A stretch of 64,000 nt of DNA from Olleya aquimaris (GTDB lineage: Bacteria > Bacteroidota > Bacteroidia > Flavobacteriales > Flavobacteriaceae): positions 56,280 through 120,279 of the forward strand of contig NZ_QLLO01000010.1 in the NCBI RefSeq assembly GCF_003259525.1. The letters are read 5' to 3'. The notes under the pieces were generated by a model. That model had not been told where the DNA came from, did no database searches, and saw only the letters and a list, made by a program, of their open reading frames with translations. Below, in pieces: positions 18,265 through 25,592 of this stretch. A program made the position numbers and the translations under genes. Each line of letters starts with the position of its first letter. Positions within the stretch are counted from its first letter, which is position 1.

Positions 18265-18870
18265 ATGAAACTATTAATCATTGGTGGAAATGGCACTATA
18301 GGAAAAAGAGTCGCAAACCACTACAAACAACAAGAACACGAAGTTATAATTGCAGCTAGAACTAACGGAGATGTAAATGTAGATATTGCAGATAGCAAGT
18401 CCATTAAATCTATGTTTGAACAATTAGGTAAGGTAGATGCTATAGTTTGCATTGCAGGTGAAGCAAAATGGGCACCATTTAATGACCTGACTGAAGAGGA
18501 CTACTACATTGGTTTAAAAAGTAAGCTAATGGGACAAGTTAATATCGTTAGAATAGGTCAACATTATTTAAACCAAAATGGTTCTATAACATTATCAACA
18601 GGTATTTTAGCTGATGACCCAGTACTTAAAACAACAAGTGCAGCTATGGTAAATGGAGGAATTCATAGTTTTGTACAAGCAGCAGCATTAGAAATTCCAA
18701 CAGGAACTAGATTAAATGTTGTATCTCTAGGAATGGTTGAAGATGCCTATGAGAAATATAAAGATTATTTTCCGGGTCATAATCCAGTACCTATGTCTAA
18801 AGTAGTTAATGCGTATGTTAGAAGTATTGAAGGAAAAACTAACGGAAACGTAATAAGATATTACGAATAA
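18265..18870 (+). CDS. Short-chain dehydrogenase/reductase
   Basis: From the ATG at 18265 the protein has 201 residues, starting MKLLIIGGNGTIGKRVANHY, a Rossmann GxxGxxG-type nucleotide loop. An earlier in-frame ATG (18205) lies inside the terminator stem of the preceding gene and would add a non-conserved leader, so I rejected it. IVCIAGEAKWAPF corresponds to the NNAG region. The canonical YxxxK pair is not obvious: the serine region SLSTGILAD has no clear Tyr-x3-Lys after it, so this may belong to an atypical SDR group that binds NADP and acts on unknown substrates. A methyltransferase gene follows 3 bases later. Confidence 0.8.
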   Translation: MKLLIIGGNGTIGKRVANHYKQQEHEVIIAARTNGDVNVDIADSKSIKSMFEQLGKVDAIVCIAGEAKWAPFNDLTEEDYYIGLKSKLMGQVNIVRIGQHYLNQNGSITLSTGILADDPVLKTTSAAMVNGGIHSFVQAAALEIPTGTRLNVVSLGMVEDAYEKYKDYFPGHNPVPMSKVVNAYVRSIEGKTNGNVIRYYE

Positions 18871-18873
18871 ATA

Positions 18874-19617
18874 ATGCAAAGTTTATATTCAAATGGGTTT
18901 GAGTTAATATATGATAACATGTATCAAACTTTTATTGATTATAAAGAAGAATATCAGTTCTACAACAATATTCTAAATGACTATAACAAACAAAATGTTT
19001 TAGAAATAGGCTCAGGAACTGGTAATTTGGCACATTATTTTTTAAAACACAATTTCAATTATCAAGGCTTAGATTATAGTCAAGACATGATTAATTTGGC
19101 TATTAAAAAAAATTCTATAGGTCAGTTTATTCATGCTGACATGAAAAATTTTAGTCTTAAAAAACCTGTAGATAGTATTATTATTACAGGCAGAACAACT
19201 AGTTATTTACTAAGTAACCATGATGTTCATGCTGCTTTAAATTCTTTTAATCTTAATTTAAAAAAAGAAGGAATTTTATGTTTTGACTTTATAGATGCTT
19301 CTCGTTTTTTTAAAGTCATAAAAGGAGGTAAAACATTTAAGCATTCAGCTAATTTCAATCAAATTGAATATTATAGGGAGAGTGTTTTAAACACAAATAA
19401 TTCAAATAACTTTATGTTTGATTGGTGGTCTAGATATTATGAAGTCAAAAACAATAATAAAAAATTAATAGCAGAAGACACATCGGAAGTTAGAGCTTTT
19501 ACAAAAAACGAATGGGAACTACTCCTCTATTTAAACGATTTTAAAGTTTTAGAGATTATTGACAAGCCCTCTTATATGTTTGATTGTTATGCTATTGTCG
19601 CACAAAAAAAGCCTTAA
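18874..19617 (+). CDS. Class I SAM-dependent methyltransferase
   Basis: The 247-residue protein has a methyltransferase core. Motif I is VLEIGSGTGNLAHYFL (about 46-61), the acidic end of strand 2 is in YQGLDYSQDMINLA, and IHADMKNFSL and VDSIIITGRTTSYLLSN follow. It is cytoplasmic and probably methylates a small molecule, but nothing here identifies the substrate. It is co-directional with the SDR gene 3 bases upstream, so the two may act in one pathway. The stop codon lies inside a bidirectional terminator shared with the ferredoxin gene. Confidence 0.85.
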   Translation: MQSLYSNGFELIYDNMYQTFIDYKEEYQFYNNILNDYNKQNVLEIGSGTGNLAHYFLKHNFNYQGLDYSQDMINLAIKKNSIGQFIHADMKNFSLKKPVDSIIITGRTTSYLLSNHDVHAALNSFNLNLKKEGILCFDFIDASRFFKVIKGGKTFKHSANFNQIEYYRESVLNTNNSNNFMFDWWSRYYEVKNNNKKLIAEDTSEVRAFTKNEWELLLYLNDFKVLEIIDKPSYMFDCYAIVAQKKP

Positions 19618-19638
19618 GAAATTACTTAAGGCTTTTTT
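19604..19638. terminator. Bidirectional terminator between methyltransferase and ferredoxin genes
   Basis: Arms GCCTTAAG (19611-19618) and CTTAAGGC (19625-19632) are framed by seven As and seven Ts. It overlaps the methyltransferase stop codon. Confidence 0.85.
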
Positions 19639-19654
19639 TATGATTGTATTTTAA

Positions 19655-20008
19655 TTAACCATCTGGATGCATAAATTTTTGCTTTCCTAATAAGGTTTCT
19701 TCACTTTCTACATGATCTTCATCAGGTACACAGCAATCTACAGGACAAACCGCAGCACATTGTGGTTCTTCATGAAAACCAACACATTCAGTACATTTGT
19801 CAGGTACTATGTAATAAATTTCATCACTTAATGGCTCTTGCGCTTCATCTGCATCAACCTCTTTTCCGTTAGTTAATACTAACTTTCCTTCAAGACTAGT
19901 TCCATCCTTGTATCTCCAATCGTCAGCACCTTCATAAATTGCTGTATTAGGACATTCAGGCTCACATGCTCCACAGTTAATACATTCATCTGTTATAATA
20001 ATTGCCAT
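19655..20008 (-). CDS. Ferredoxin with two [4Fe-4S] clusters
   Basis: The 117-residue protein has one 4Fe-4S motif at the N terminus (C9, C12, C15 and C19 in [15 protein letters not shown]) and a second, wider motif near residue 77 ([20 protein letters not shown], with an eight-residue insertion between the second and third cysteines). This arrangement is that of the YfhL/4Fe-4S dicluster ferredoxins. It is a soluble low-potential electron carrier. It is divergent from the acyl-CoA reductase gene (77-base gap), an order I recall as common in Flavobacteriaceae, which may mean shared control. Confidence 0.9.
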   Translation of the reverse strand: MAIIITDECINCGACEPECPNTAIYEGADDWRYKDGTSLEGKLVLTNGKEVDADEAQEPLSDEIYYIVPDKCTECVGFHEEPQCAAVCPVDCCVPDEDHVESEETLLGKQKFMHPDG

Positions 20009-20035
20009 AGCGTATTTTAAATCTTTTTGTTTACT

Positions 20036-20043
20036 TAACTTTG
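20036..20043 (+). promoter_or_regulatory. -7 box upstream of the acyl-CoA reductase gene
   Basis: TAACTTTG is a full TAnnTTTG match, 42 bases before the chosen ATG at 20086. It supports that start, because a start at the upstream TTG (20041) would fall inside the promoter. Confidence 0.5.
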
Positions 20044-20085
20044 TGGTGCAAAAATAAAGCCAAAAAAGGTGTTATACAAATAATA

Positions 20086-21147
20086 ATGAGTAACAAAAAT
20101 CACATAACAGAAGCTTTTATACAATTAGGTCGCTTTTTAAGCCAATTTTCATCAAATGGAATAAAAAAAGCAGAAAATATTCTGCATAACGACTTATTTT
20201 TTGATGGATTTAAACATCAAATTAAAGTAGCAAATGAAAATAACGGATGGTTTACACAAGATAACATCGTATTTGCTTTAGAAGGTTGGAGTAAACAATT
20301 AACAGAAGAAAAGCTAAACAATTGGCTAAAAGATTATACTCTTAAAACATCTCAACCAAAAACTGTAGCTATTATAATGGCTGGAAACATCCCTTTAGTT
20401 GGGTTTCATGACTTTTTATGCGTCTTAATATCGGGACATAATATATTGATCAAACAATCTTCTAATGACAAGCACTTATTACCTTTTATTGCTAAATATT
20501 TAGAATATGTTACTCCAGAACTAAAAGGTAAAATAAAATTTACTGAAGATAAATTAGACAATTTTGATGCTGTTATAGCAACTGGAAGTAATAATACTGC
20601 AAGATATTTTGAATATTATTTTAAAGATAAACCTTCAATTATTCGAAAAAACAGAAATTCGGTAGCCATTTTAACAGGAAACGAATCTAAAGAACAATTA
20701 GATTTATTATCTGAAGATATTTTTAGGTATTACGGGTTAGGTTGTAGAAACGTTAGCAAATTATTTGTTCCAAAGGATTATAATTTTGATGCTTTTTTTG
20801 AAGCGATGTACAAGTGGAATGATATAATTCACCAGAACAAATACGCAAATAATTATGACTATAATAAAGCTGTGTATTTAATGAGTGAATTTGATATGCT
20901 TGAAAATGGCTTTTTAATGATAAAAGAAGATCAAAGCTACTCCTCTCCTATTGCTACTGTGTTTTATGAGTATTACAGCAGTGAAGAAGCACTAAAACAG
21001 AAAATTGATGCAGACCAAGATTTAATACAATGTATTGTGGCAGATGGATTTAGCAATTCTGAGATTCCGTTTGGAAAAACCCAAAAACCAGAGCTTTATG
21101 ATTATGCAGATGATATAGATACTATTGCATTTTTGTTAAAAATCTAG
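20086..21147 (+). CDS. LuxC-like acyl-CoA reductase
   Basis: From ATG 20086 the protein has 353 residues. It belongs to the LuxC acyl-CoA reductase superfamily, related to aldehyde dehydrogenases: KTVAIIMAGNIPLVGFHDFL (about 93-112) is the nucleotide-binding stretch, SGHNILIKQSSNDK follows, and the likely acyl-accepting cysteine is in FRYYGLGCRNVSKLFVP. LuxC reduces acyl groups to aldehydes. No LuxD or LuxE is present, so this is not a luminescence operon, and the product aldehyde is unknown. It is divergent from a ferredoxin gene and followed by serC and serA. Confidence 0.85.
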   Translation: MSNKNHITEAFIQLGRFLSQFSSNGIKKAENILHNDLFFDGFKHQIKVANENNGWFTQDNIVFALEGWSKQLTEEKLNNWLKDYTLKTSQPKTVAIIMAGNIPLVGFHDFLCVLISGHNILIKQSSNDKHLLPFIAKYLEYVTPELKGKIKFTEDKLDNFDAVIATGSNNTARYFEYYFKDKPSIIRKNRNSVAILTGNESKEQLDLLSEDIFRYYGLGCRNVSKLFVPKDYNFDAFFEAMYKWNDIIHQNKYANNYDYNKAVYLMSEFDMLENGFLMIKEDQSYSSPIATVFYEYYSSEEALKQKIDADQDLIQCIVADGFSNSEIPFGKTQKPELYDYADDIDTIAFLLKI

Positions 21148-21240
21148 TTGATAAATTATTAAATTCTTAACTTATTTTAAATCAATAATTAGCACCTTTG
21201 TTAACTGAAAAAAATATAATTTCTGTAACCTTCAGAAACC

Positions 21241-21248
21241 TAAATTTG
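21241..21248 (+). promoter_or_regulatory. -7 box upstream of serC
   Basis: TAAATTTG matches TAnnTTTG and lies 5 bases before the serC ATG. This implies a very short leader if used. Confidence 0.4.
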
Positions 21249-21253
21249 TAACC

Positions 21254-22315
21254 ATGCAAAAACATAATTTTAGCGCAGGACCATGCGTATTACCTCAAGA
21301 AGTATTACAAAAAGCATCACAAGCCATTCTAGATTTTGATAACGGATTATCTTTAATAGAAATCTCTCACAGAAGTAAACCTTTTGTTGATGTTATGGAA
21401 CAAGCCAGAGCGTTAGCATTAGAGTTACTAGGTTTAGAAGGCAAAGGTTACAAAGCATTATTTTTGCAAGGTGGAGCTAGCACACAGTTTTTAATGGTGG
21501 CACAAAACCTATTAGAAAAGAGAGCTGCTTATTTAAATACAGGGACTTGGGCAGATAAAGCAATTAAAGAAGCTAAAATTTTTGATGATATTTTAGAAGT
21601 AGCTTCATCTAAAGATGCTAACTACAATTATATCCCAAAAGGTTTTGAGATTCCAGAAGATCATGATTATTTTCATTGTACATCAAACAATACCATTTTT
21701 GGAACTCAAATTAAAAAATTTCCAAACTCTCCAATACCTATGGTATGTGATATGAGTAGCGATATTTTTTCACGTACTTTAGATTTTTCTAAATTCGATT
21801 TAATTTATGCAGGAGCACAAAAAAACATGGGTCCTGCTGGTACTACTTTAGTGGTAGTTAAAGAAGATATTTTAGGTAAAGTTTCTCGTAAAATACCATC
21901 TATGTTAGACTATAAGGTGCATATTGATAAAAGCAGTATGTTTAACACACCTCCTGTTTTTGCTGTGTATACTTCTATGTTAACTTTACAATGGTTAAAA
22001 GATTTAGGCGGAATTGCAGCAATTGAAAAAGAAAATGAAAAGAAATCACGTTTAATGTATTCTGAAATAGATTTAAATCCATTGTTTAAAGGGTTTGCTG
22101 CCAAAGAAGACCGTTCTGACATGAATGCCACTTTTACCCTAGTTAATGAAGATTTAAAAGAAACCTTTGACACCATGTGGAAAGACGCTGGTATCAATGG
22201 ATTAAACGGTCATAGAAGTGTCGGTGGATACAGAGCTAGTATGTATAACGCATTATCGTTAGATAGTGTTAAAGTATTAGTTGAAGTAATGAGCGAATTA
22301 GAAAGTAAAGCATAA
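21254..22315 (+). CDS. serC: Phosphoserine aminotransferase
   Basis: SerC (353 residues) transaminates 3-phosphohydroxypyruvate with glutamate to give phosphoserine. The start KHNFSAGPCVLPQEVL is the family signature, LFLQGGASTQFLMVA forms part of the phosphate-binding region, and the PLP lysine is in YAGAQKNMGPAGTT (about residue 196). The end NGLNGHRSVGGYRASMYNAL is also typical. serA follows after 111 bases, so the window holds two of the three serine-pathway steps; serB is not in the window. Confidence 0.96.
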   Translation: MQKHNFSAGPCVLPQEVLQKASQAILDFDNGLSLIEISHRSKPFVDVMEQARALALELLGLEGKGYKALFLQGGASTQFLMVAQNLLEKRAAYLNTGTWADKAIKEAKIFDDILEVASSKDANYNYIPKGFEIPEDHDYFHCTSNNTIFGTQIKKFPNSPIPMVCDMSSDIFSRTLDFSKFDLIYAGAQKNMGPAGTTLVVVKEDILGKVSRKIPSMLDYKVHIDKSSMFNTPPVFAVYTSMLTLQWLKDLGGIAAIEKENEKKSRLMYSEIDLNPLFKGFAAKEDRSDMNATFTLVNEDLKETFDTMWKDAGINGLNGHRSVGGYRASMYNALSLDSVKVLVEVMSELESKA

Positions 22316-22388
22316 ATAGTGATAAGTAATTAGTCCCTTATTATTAAAAAATATTAATTAACTATAAGTTGAATGTAATTGTATTCAA

Positions 22389-22420
22389 AACTTTTAACTT
22401 TTAACTTTTAACTTTTAACT
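22389..22420 (+). repeat. Heptad tandem array (CTTTTAA) before serA
   Basis: Four perfect head-to-tail copies of CTTTTAA occupy 22391-22418, with partial units on each side, ending 8 bases before the serA ATG. Each unit junction also spells TAACTTTT, one base off the -7 consensus. A related array lies at the same distance before miaE. Confidence 0.85.
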
Positions 22421-22426
22421 GTAATA

Positions 22427-23389
22427 ATGAAAGTATTAGCAAACGACGGAATCTCACAAAGCGGAATTGACGCTTTAGAAGCTGCAGGATTTGAAGTCAA
22501 TACCACAACTGTGGCACAAGAACAATTAGTAAATTATATCAACGATAAGAACATAAGTGTTTTGTTGGTAAGAAGTGCTACTACAGTACGTAAAGACTTG
22601 ATTGATGCTTGTCCTAGTTTAAAAATCATAGGACGTGGTGGTGTTGGAATGGATAATATAGATGTAGATTACGCCAGAGAAAAAGGTTTACATGTTATTA
22701 ATACTCCAGCTGCTTCCTCACAATCTGTAGCAGAATTAGTTTTTGCCCACTTGTATGGTGGTGTTCGTTTTTTACATGATGCCAATAGAAATATGCCTCT
22801 AGATGGCGATACACAATTTAAAAAGCTAAAGAAAAACTATGCTAAAGGTGTAGAATTAAGAGGTAAAACCTTAGGTGTTATTGGTTTTGGACGTATTGGT
22901 CAAGAAGTTGCTAAAATTGGACTAGGTGTTGGAATGAAAGTAATTGCTGCAGATAAGTTTATTGATGAAGCAGATATTACATTAGATTTTTTTGATGGTC
23001 AAACCGTTAAATTTAACATCAAAACCCAACCTATGGAAGATGTTTTAAAACAATCAGATTTTATTACCTTACATGTACCTGCTCAAAAAGATTACGTGAT
23101 TGGTAAAAAAGAATTTGATATGATGAAAAATGGTGCAGCAATAATTAATGCTGCAAGAGGTGGTGTTGTCAATGAAGTAGAATTAGTTAACGCACTTGAA
23201 AGCGGAAAACTAGCATTTGCAGGTTTAGACACCTTCCAAAATGAGCCTACTCCAGCTGTACAATTACTAATGAATGGTAGAATATCGTTAACACCTCATA
23301 TTGGTGCAGCTACTAACGAAGCACAAGATAGAATTGGTACAGAATTAGCTACACAAATTAAAAACTTGTTGTTAGTCGATAAAAACTAA
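22427..23389 (+). CDS. serA: D-3-phosphoglycerate dehydrogenase
   Basis: SerA (320 residues) oxidises 3-phosphoglycerate with NAD, the entry step of serine synthesis. The nucleotide loop is GVIGFGRIGQEVAKIGLG (about 145-162), the catalytic Arg/Glu/His region includes INAARGGVVNEVEL and the histidine in LTPHIGAATNEAQ, and RGGVGMDNIDV is a substrate-side motif. It lacks the C-terminal ACT domain, so serine feedback inhibition through that domain is not expected. The upstream gap holds a CTTTTAA heptad array, and a hairpin terminator lies about 35 bases downstream. Confidence 0.94.
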   Translation: MKVLANDGISQSGIDALEAAGFEVNTTTVAQEQLVNYINDKNISVLLVRSATTVRKDLIDACPSLKIIGRGGVGMDNIDVDYAREKGLHVINTPAASSQSVAELVFAHLYGGVRFLHDANRNMPLDGDTQFKKLKKNYAKGVELRGKTLGVIGFGRIGQEVAKIGLGVGMKVIAADKFIDEADITLDFFDGQTVKFNIKTQPMEDVLKQSDFITLHVPAQKDYVIGKKEFDMMKNGAAIINAARGGVVNEVELVNALESGKLAFAGLDTFQNEPTPAVQLLMNGRISLTPHIGAATNEAQDRIGTELATQIKNLLLVDKN

Positions 23390-23423
23390 CCTTTTATAGG
23401 GTAAATTGAAAAATTATCTTTTT

Positions 23424-23459
23424 TAAAAAGCTCCAATCTTTACAGGGAGCTTTTTTTTG
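23424..23459 (+). terminator. Hairpin terminator after serA
   Basis: Arms AAAAGCTCC and GGAGCTTTT are followed by eight Ts. Confidence 0.8.
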
Positions 23460-23501
23460 TACCTTTCAATTCCATATAATTATAAATTTAAATTAACAAA
23501 A

Positions 23502-24140
23502 ATGGCAGGAATATTAGATTTACTAAACTCTGATTTAGGAAAAACAATTATTAGTGGTGTTTCAGGATCTACTGGAACAGACCAAGACAGAACTGGAAGC
23601 GTACTAACTATGGCTTTACCTGTTTTAATGAAAGCAATGGAGCGTAACGCTTCTACTCCAGAAGGTGCGGAAGGACTTTTAGGAGCAATTAAAGGGAAAC
23701 ATGATGGAAGTATCTTAGATAATTTAGGTGATCTTTTTGGAGGTGGAGTTAACGAAGAAGTAGTTAATGATGGAGATAAAATTTTAGGTCATGTTCTTGG
23801 TTCTAAAAGAGATGGTGTACAACAAATTATTGGACAAAAATCTGGTTTAGACGCTGGATCTGTTGGAAACATATTAAAAGTTGCTGCTCCTATTTTAATG
23901 GGTGTTTTAGGTAAACAAGCTAGTCAAAACAAGGTAAGTTCTACTAATGATTTAGGAGGTTTACTAGGAGGATTATTAGGCGATAATAAAACAACAAACG
24001 AACAAAGTTTCTTAGAAAAAATATTAGATGCAGATGGTGATGGAAGCGTTATAGACGATGTTGCAGGAATGGTACTTGGAGGAGCTAAGAAAAAAGGAGG
24101 TCTAGCTGGATTATTAGGAGGTCTTTTTGGAAGAAAATAA
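23502..24140 (+). CDS. DUF937 (YidB-like) protein
   Basis: The start MAGILDLLNSDLGKTIISGV at 23502 is the usual beginning of DUF937 proteins; the longer frame from 23457 overlaps the serA terminator and is rejected. The protein has 212 residues, is rich in glycine and leucine, and shows repeated units such as GSVGNILKVAAPILMGVLG and DLGGLLGGLLGD. A short calcium-type loop DADGDGSVIDDV (about 182-193) resembles an EF-hand or dockerin loop. The function of the family is unknown. It is a single-gene unit between two terminators. Confidence 0.85.
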   Translation: MAGILDLLNSDLGKTIISGVSGSTGTDQDRTGSVLTMALPVLMKAMERNASTPEGAEGLLGAIKGKHDGSILDNLGDLFGGGVNEEVVNDGDKILGHVLGSKRDGVQQIIGQKSGLDAGSVGNILKVAAPILMGVLGKQASQNKVSSTNDLGGLLGGLLGDNKTTNEQSFLEKILDADGDGSVIDDVAGMVLGGAKKKGGLAGLLGGLFGRK

Positions 24141-24160
24141 ACTTACTTTAACAATATTTT

Positions 24161-24192
24161 AAAAAAGTCAAACTAACGTTTGGCTTTTTTTT
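24161..24192 (+). terminator. Hairpin terminator after the DUF937 gene
   Basis: Arms GTCAAAC and GTTTGGC (one G-U) are flanked by six As and eight Ts. Confidence 0.7.
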
Positions 24193-24240
24193 ATGATTAA
24201 AAATTCAAATTATTTGTATTTTTAAGAAAAAGCATTGAAC

Positions 24241-24672
24241 ATGAAAAATTTTATAGTAGTAGCAGTTATATTAGTAATAGCAATGAGTTGCGGGACTTCT
24301 AAAAGCACCTCAAACAAAGATACATCTGTAGCTCAGGTTGGAGACACAATTAGTATTTCAAGCGATAAAACAGAATATGAAATTCTTATCATAGAACCTG
24401 GTTTTAATGCTTGGTTAAATAGTATTGCTCAACCCAAAGGATATTACTCTCAAGACTACCTAGAAAATAAAAATATTTTTTACGTTAACGAGTGGAATAG
24501 TCGAGTTAATCAACGAAGACGTTTTAACGCAGACTTATATGAGCTACCAATTAATTATAGTCCTACAATAGATTATGGCTACGATGTTAATTATCAATTA
24601 TATAACTACTTTATTTACTTTCAAAACAAATACAAACAAAATCTTTTAGGTGGTCGCGTACCACCAAATTAA
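24241..24672 (+). CDS. Lipoprotein, DUF6146-like
   Basis: I take the ATG at 24241 (143 residues) over the TTG two codons earlier. The N terminus is a lipoprotein signal ending in a cysteine (VIAMSCGTSKSTS). The mature protein has a conserved-looking core: YEILIIEPGFNAWLNSI, then YLENKNIFYVNEWNSRV, RFNADLYELPINY and LYNYFIYFQNKYKQNLLGG. This fits my memory of DUF6146, a Bacteroidota family with no known function. It is followed by a membrane protein gene 36 bases later and probably begins the transcript that reaches the TonB receptor. Confidence 0.75.
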   Translation: MKNFIVVAVILVIAMSCGTSKSTSNKDTSVAQVGDTISISSDKTEYEILIIEPGFNAWLNSIAQPKGYYSQDYLENKNIFYVNEWNSRVNQRRRFNADLYELPINYSPTIDYGYDVNYQLYNYFIYFQNKYKQNLLGGRVPPN

Positions 24673-24708
24673 AGCCATTTCAATATATTTGCATGATTAA
24701 AAATTGTA

Positions 24709-25197
24709 ATGGAAAAATTTAAAAAACGTTGGGATATCCAACACAATTGGCAACTTATATTTCCCTTCTTAGGCCTAATTGGTCTTTTATATTCTGGATT
24801 TAAATTAGCTAAACTATTTACAACCAACACACTACTTATTGTTTTATTGACAATAATCATTTCAATTACTTTACTAAAAGTCACCTTATTTTTATTTAAA
24901 AAATTAGAAACTAAATGGAAAGTAACTTACAAATGGGAAATGATTCGCATTTTTATAGTCTTTGCAGTAACCGGAAGTTCTTCATTATTTGTTGGAAGAC
25001 CATTAATTAATTGGTTAGGAATTACTAAAGAAAACTTAAATGTGACTCTCTATTGGATTTTATATAGTATTATTGGCTTAATATTTTATCAAATATTATT
25101 AGTGTTTTTTGGTTGGCTAGCTGGACAGCATAAATTTTTCTGGGAATTTGAAAAAAAGATGCTTCGAAGGTTTGGTTTAGGTAAATTAGTAGATTAA
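24709..25197 (+). CDS. Small integral membrane protein, DUF6787-like
   Basis: The 162-residue protein starts FKKRWDIQHNWQLIFPFLGL and has four hydrophobic segments (about 17-38, 42-64, 79-100 and 113-137). The repeated KW-basic motifs (FKKRWDIQHNW and LETKWKVTYKWEMIRI) suggest an internal duplication of a basic amphipathic segment followed by a two-helix hairpin. The C-terminal LAGQHKFFWEFEKKMLRRFG is basic and cytoplasmic. Function unknown. The DUF6787 label is from memory. The next gene begins on the base after its stop codon. Confidence 0.7.
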   Translation: MEKFKKRWDIQHNWQLIFPFLGLIGLLYSGFKLAKLFTTNTLLIVLLTIIISITLLKVTLFLFKKLETKWKVTYKWEMIRIFIVFAVTGSSSLFVGRPLINWLGITKENLNVTLYWILYSIIGLIFYQILLVFFGWLAGQHKFFWEFEKKMLRRFGLGKLVD

Positions 25198-25527
25198 TTG
25201 AATACACAACAAAATATATTAATTAAAATCCTTTCAGTAGTTGTCTTATTAGCTGTGCTATTTCCTTCTGCTGTAAAATTTGTTCATGTTTTAGAACAAC
25301 ACGAACATGAAGTGTGTATAGATAATAGTACTACACACATGCATGAAATGGACGTGGACTGCGAATTTTATAAATTTAAAATCAATCCAGTTTTTACATT
25401 TAAAATAAAGTATGCCGATTTAGAAACTTCTATTCAGAATTACTTAAAAATAACCTCACAATATCATTTTATTAGCACATACCAAAAGCTTGGTATTGCC
25501 CTCCGTGGACCACCACAATTAGTATAA
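25198..25527 (+). CDS. Small exported His-containing protein, TTG start
   Basis: The 109-residue frame must begin with TTG at 25198, directly after the preceding stop; the first in-frame ATG would remove the whole signal region. It has an N-terminal hydrophobic segment (ILIKILSVVVLLAVLFPSAV) and then a His/Cys-containing stretch, HVLEQHEHEVCIDNSTTHMH, ending EMDVDC. That pattern suggests metal binding. The C terminus ALRGPPQLV resembles small proteins that I recall preceding TonB receptors in this family. The TonB receptor with a His/Asp loop starts 65 bases later, supporting a joint role in metal uptake. Confidence 0.65.
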   Translation: MNTQQNILIKILSVVVLLAVLFPSAVKFVHVLEQHEHEVCIDNSTTHMHEMDVDCEFYKFKINPVFTFKIKYADLETSIQNYLKITSQYHFISTYQKLGIALRGPPQLV

Positions 25528-25592
25528 TTTTTCGATGTTTTCTTCGGAAAACTATTTCTTATTAAACAACATTTATACTAAATATTCATAAA

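Noticed and set aside
20041..20085. TTG start for the acyl-CoA reductase
   Set aside because: It falls inside the TAACTTTG promoter box, and the ATG at 20086 gives a family-like N terminus.
23457..23501. Upstream start for the DUF937 gene
   Set aside because: It overlaps the T-run of the serA terminator; MAGILDLL at 23502 is the usual start.
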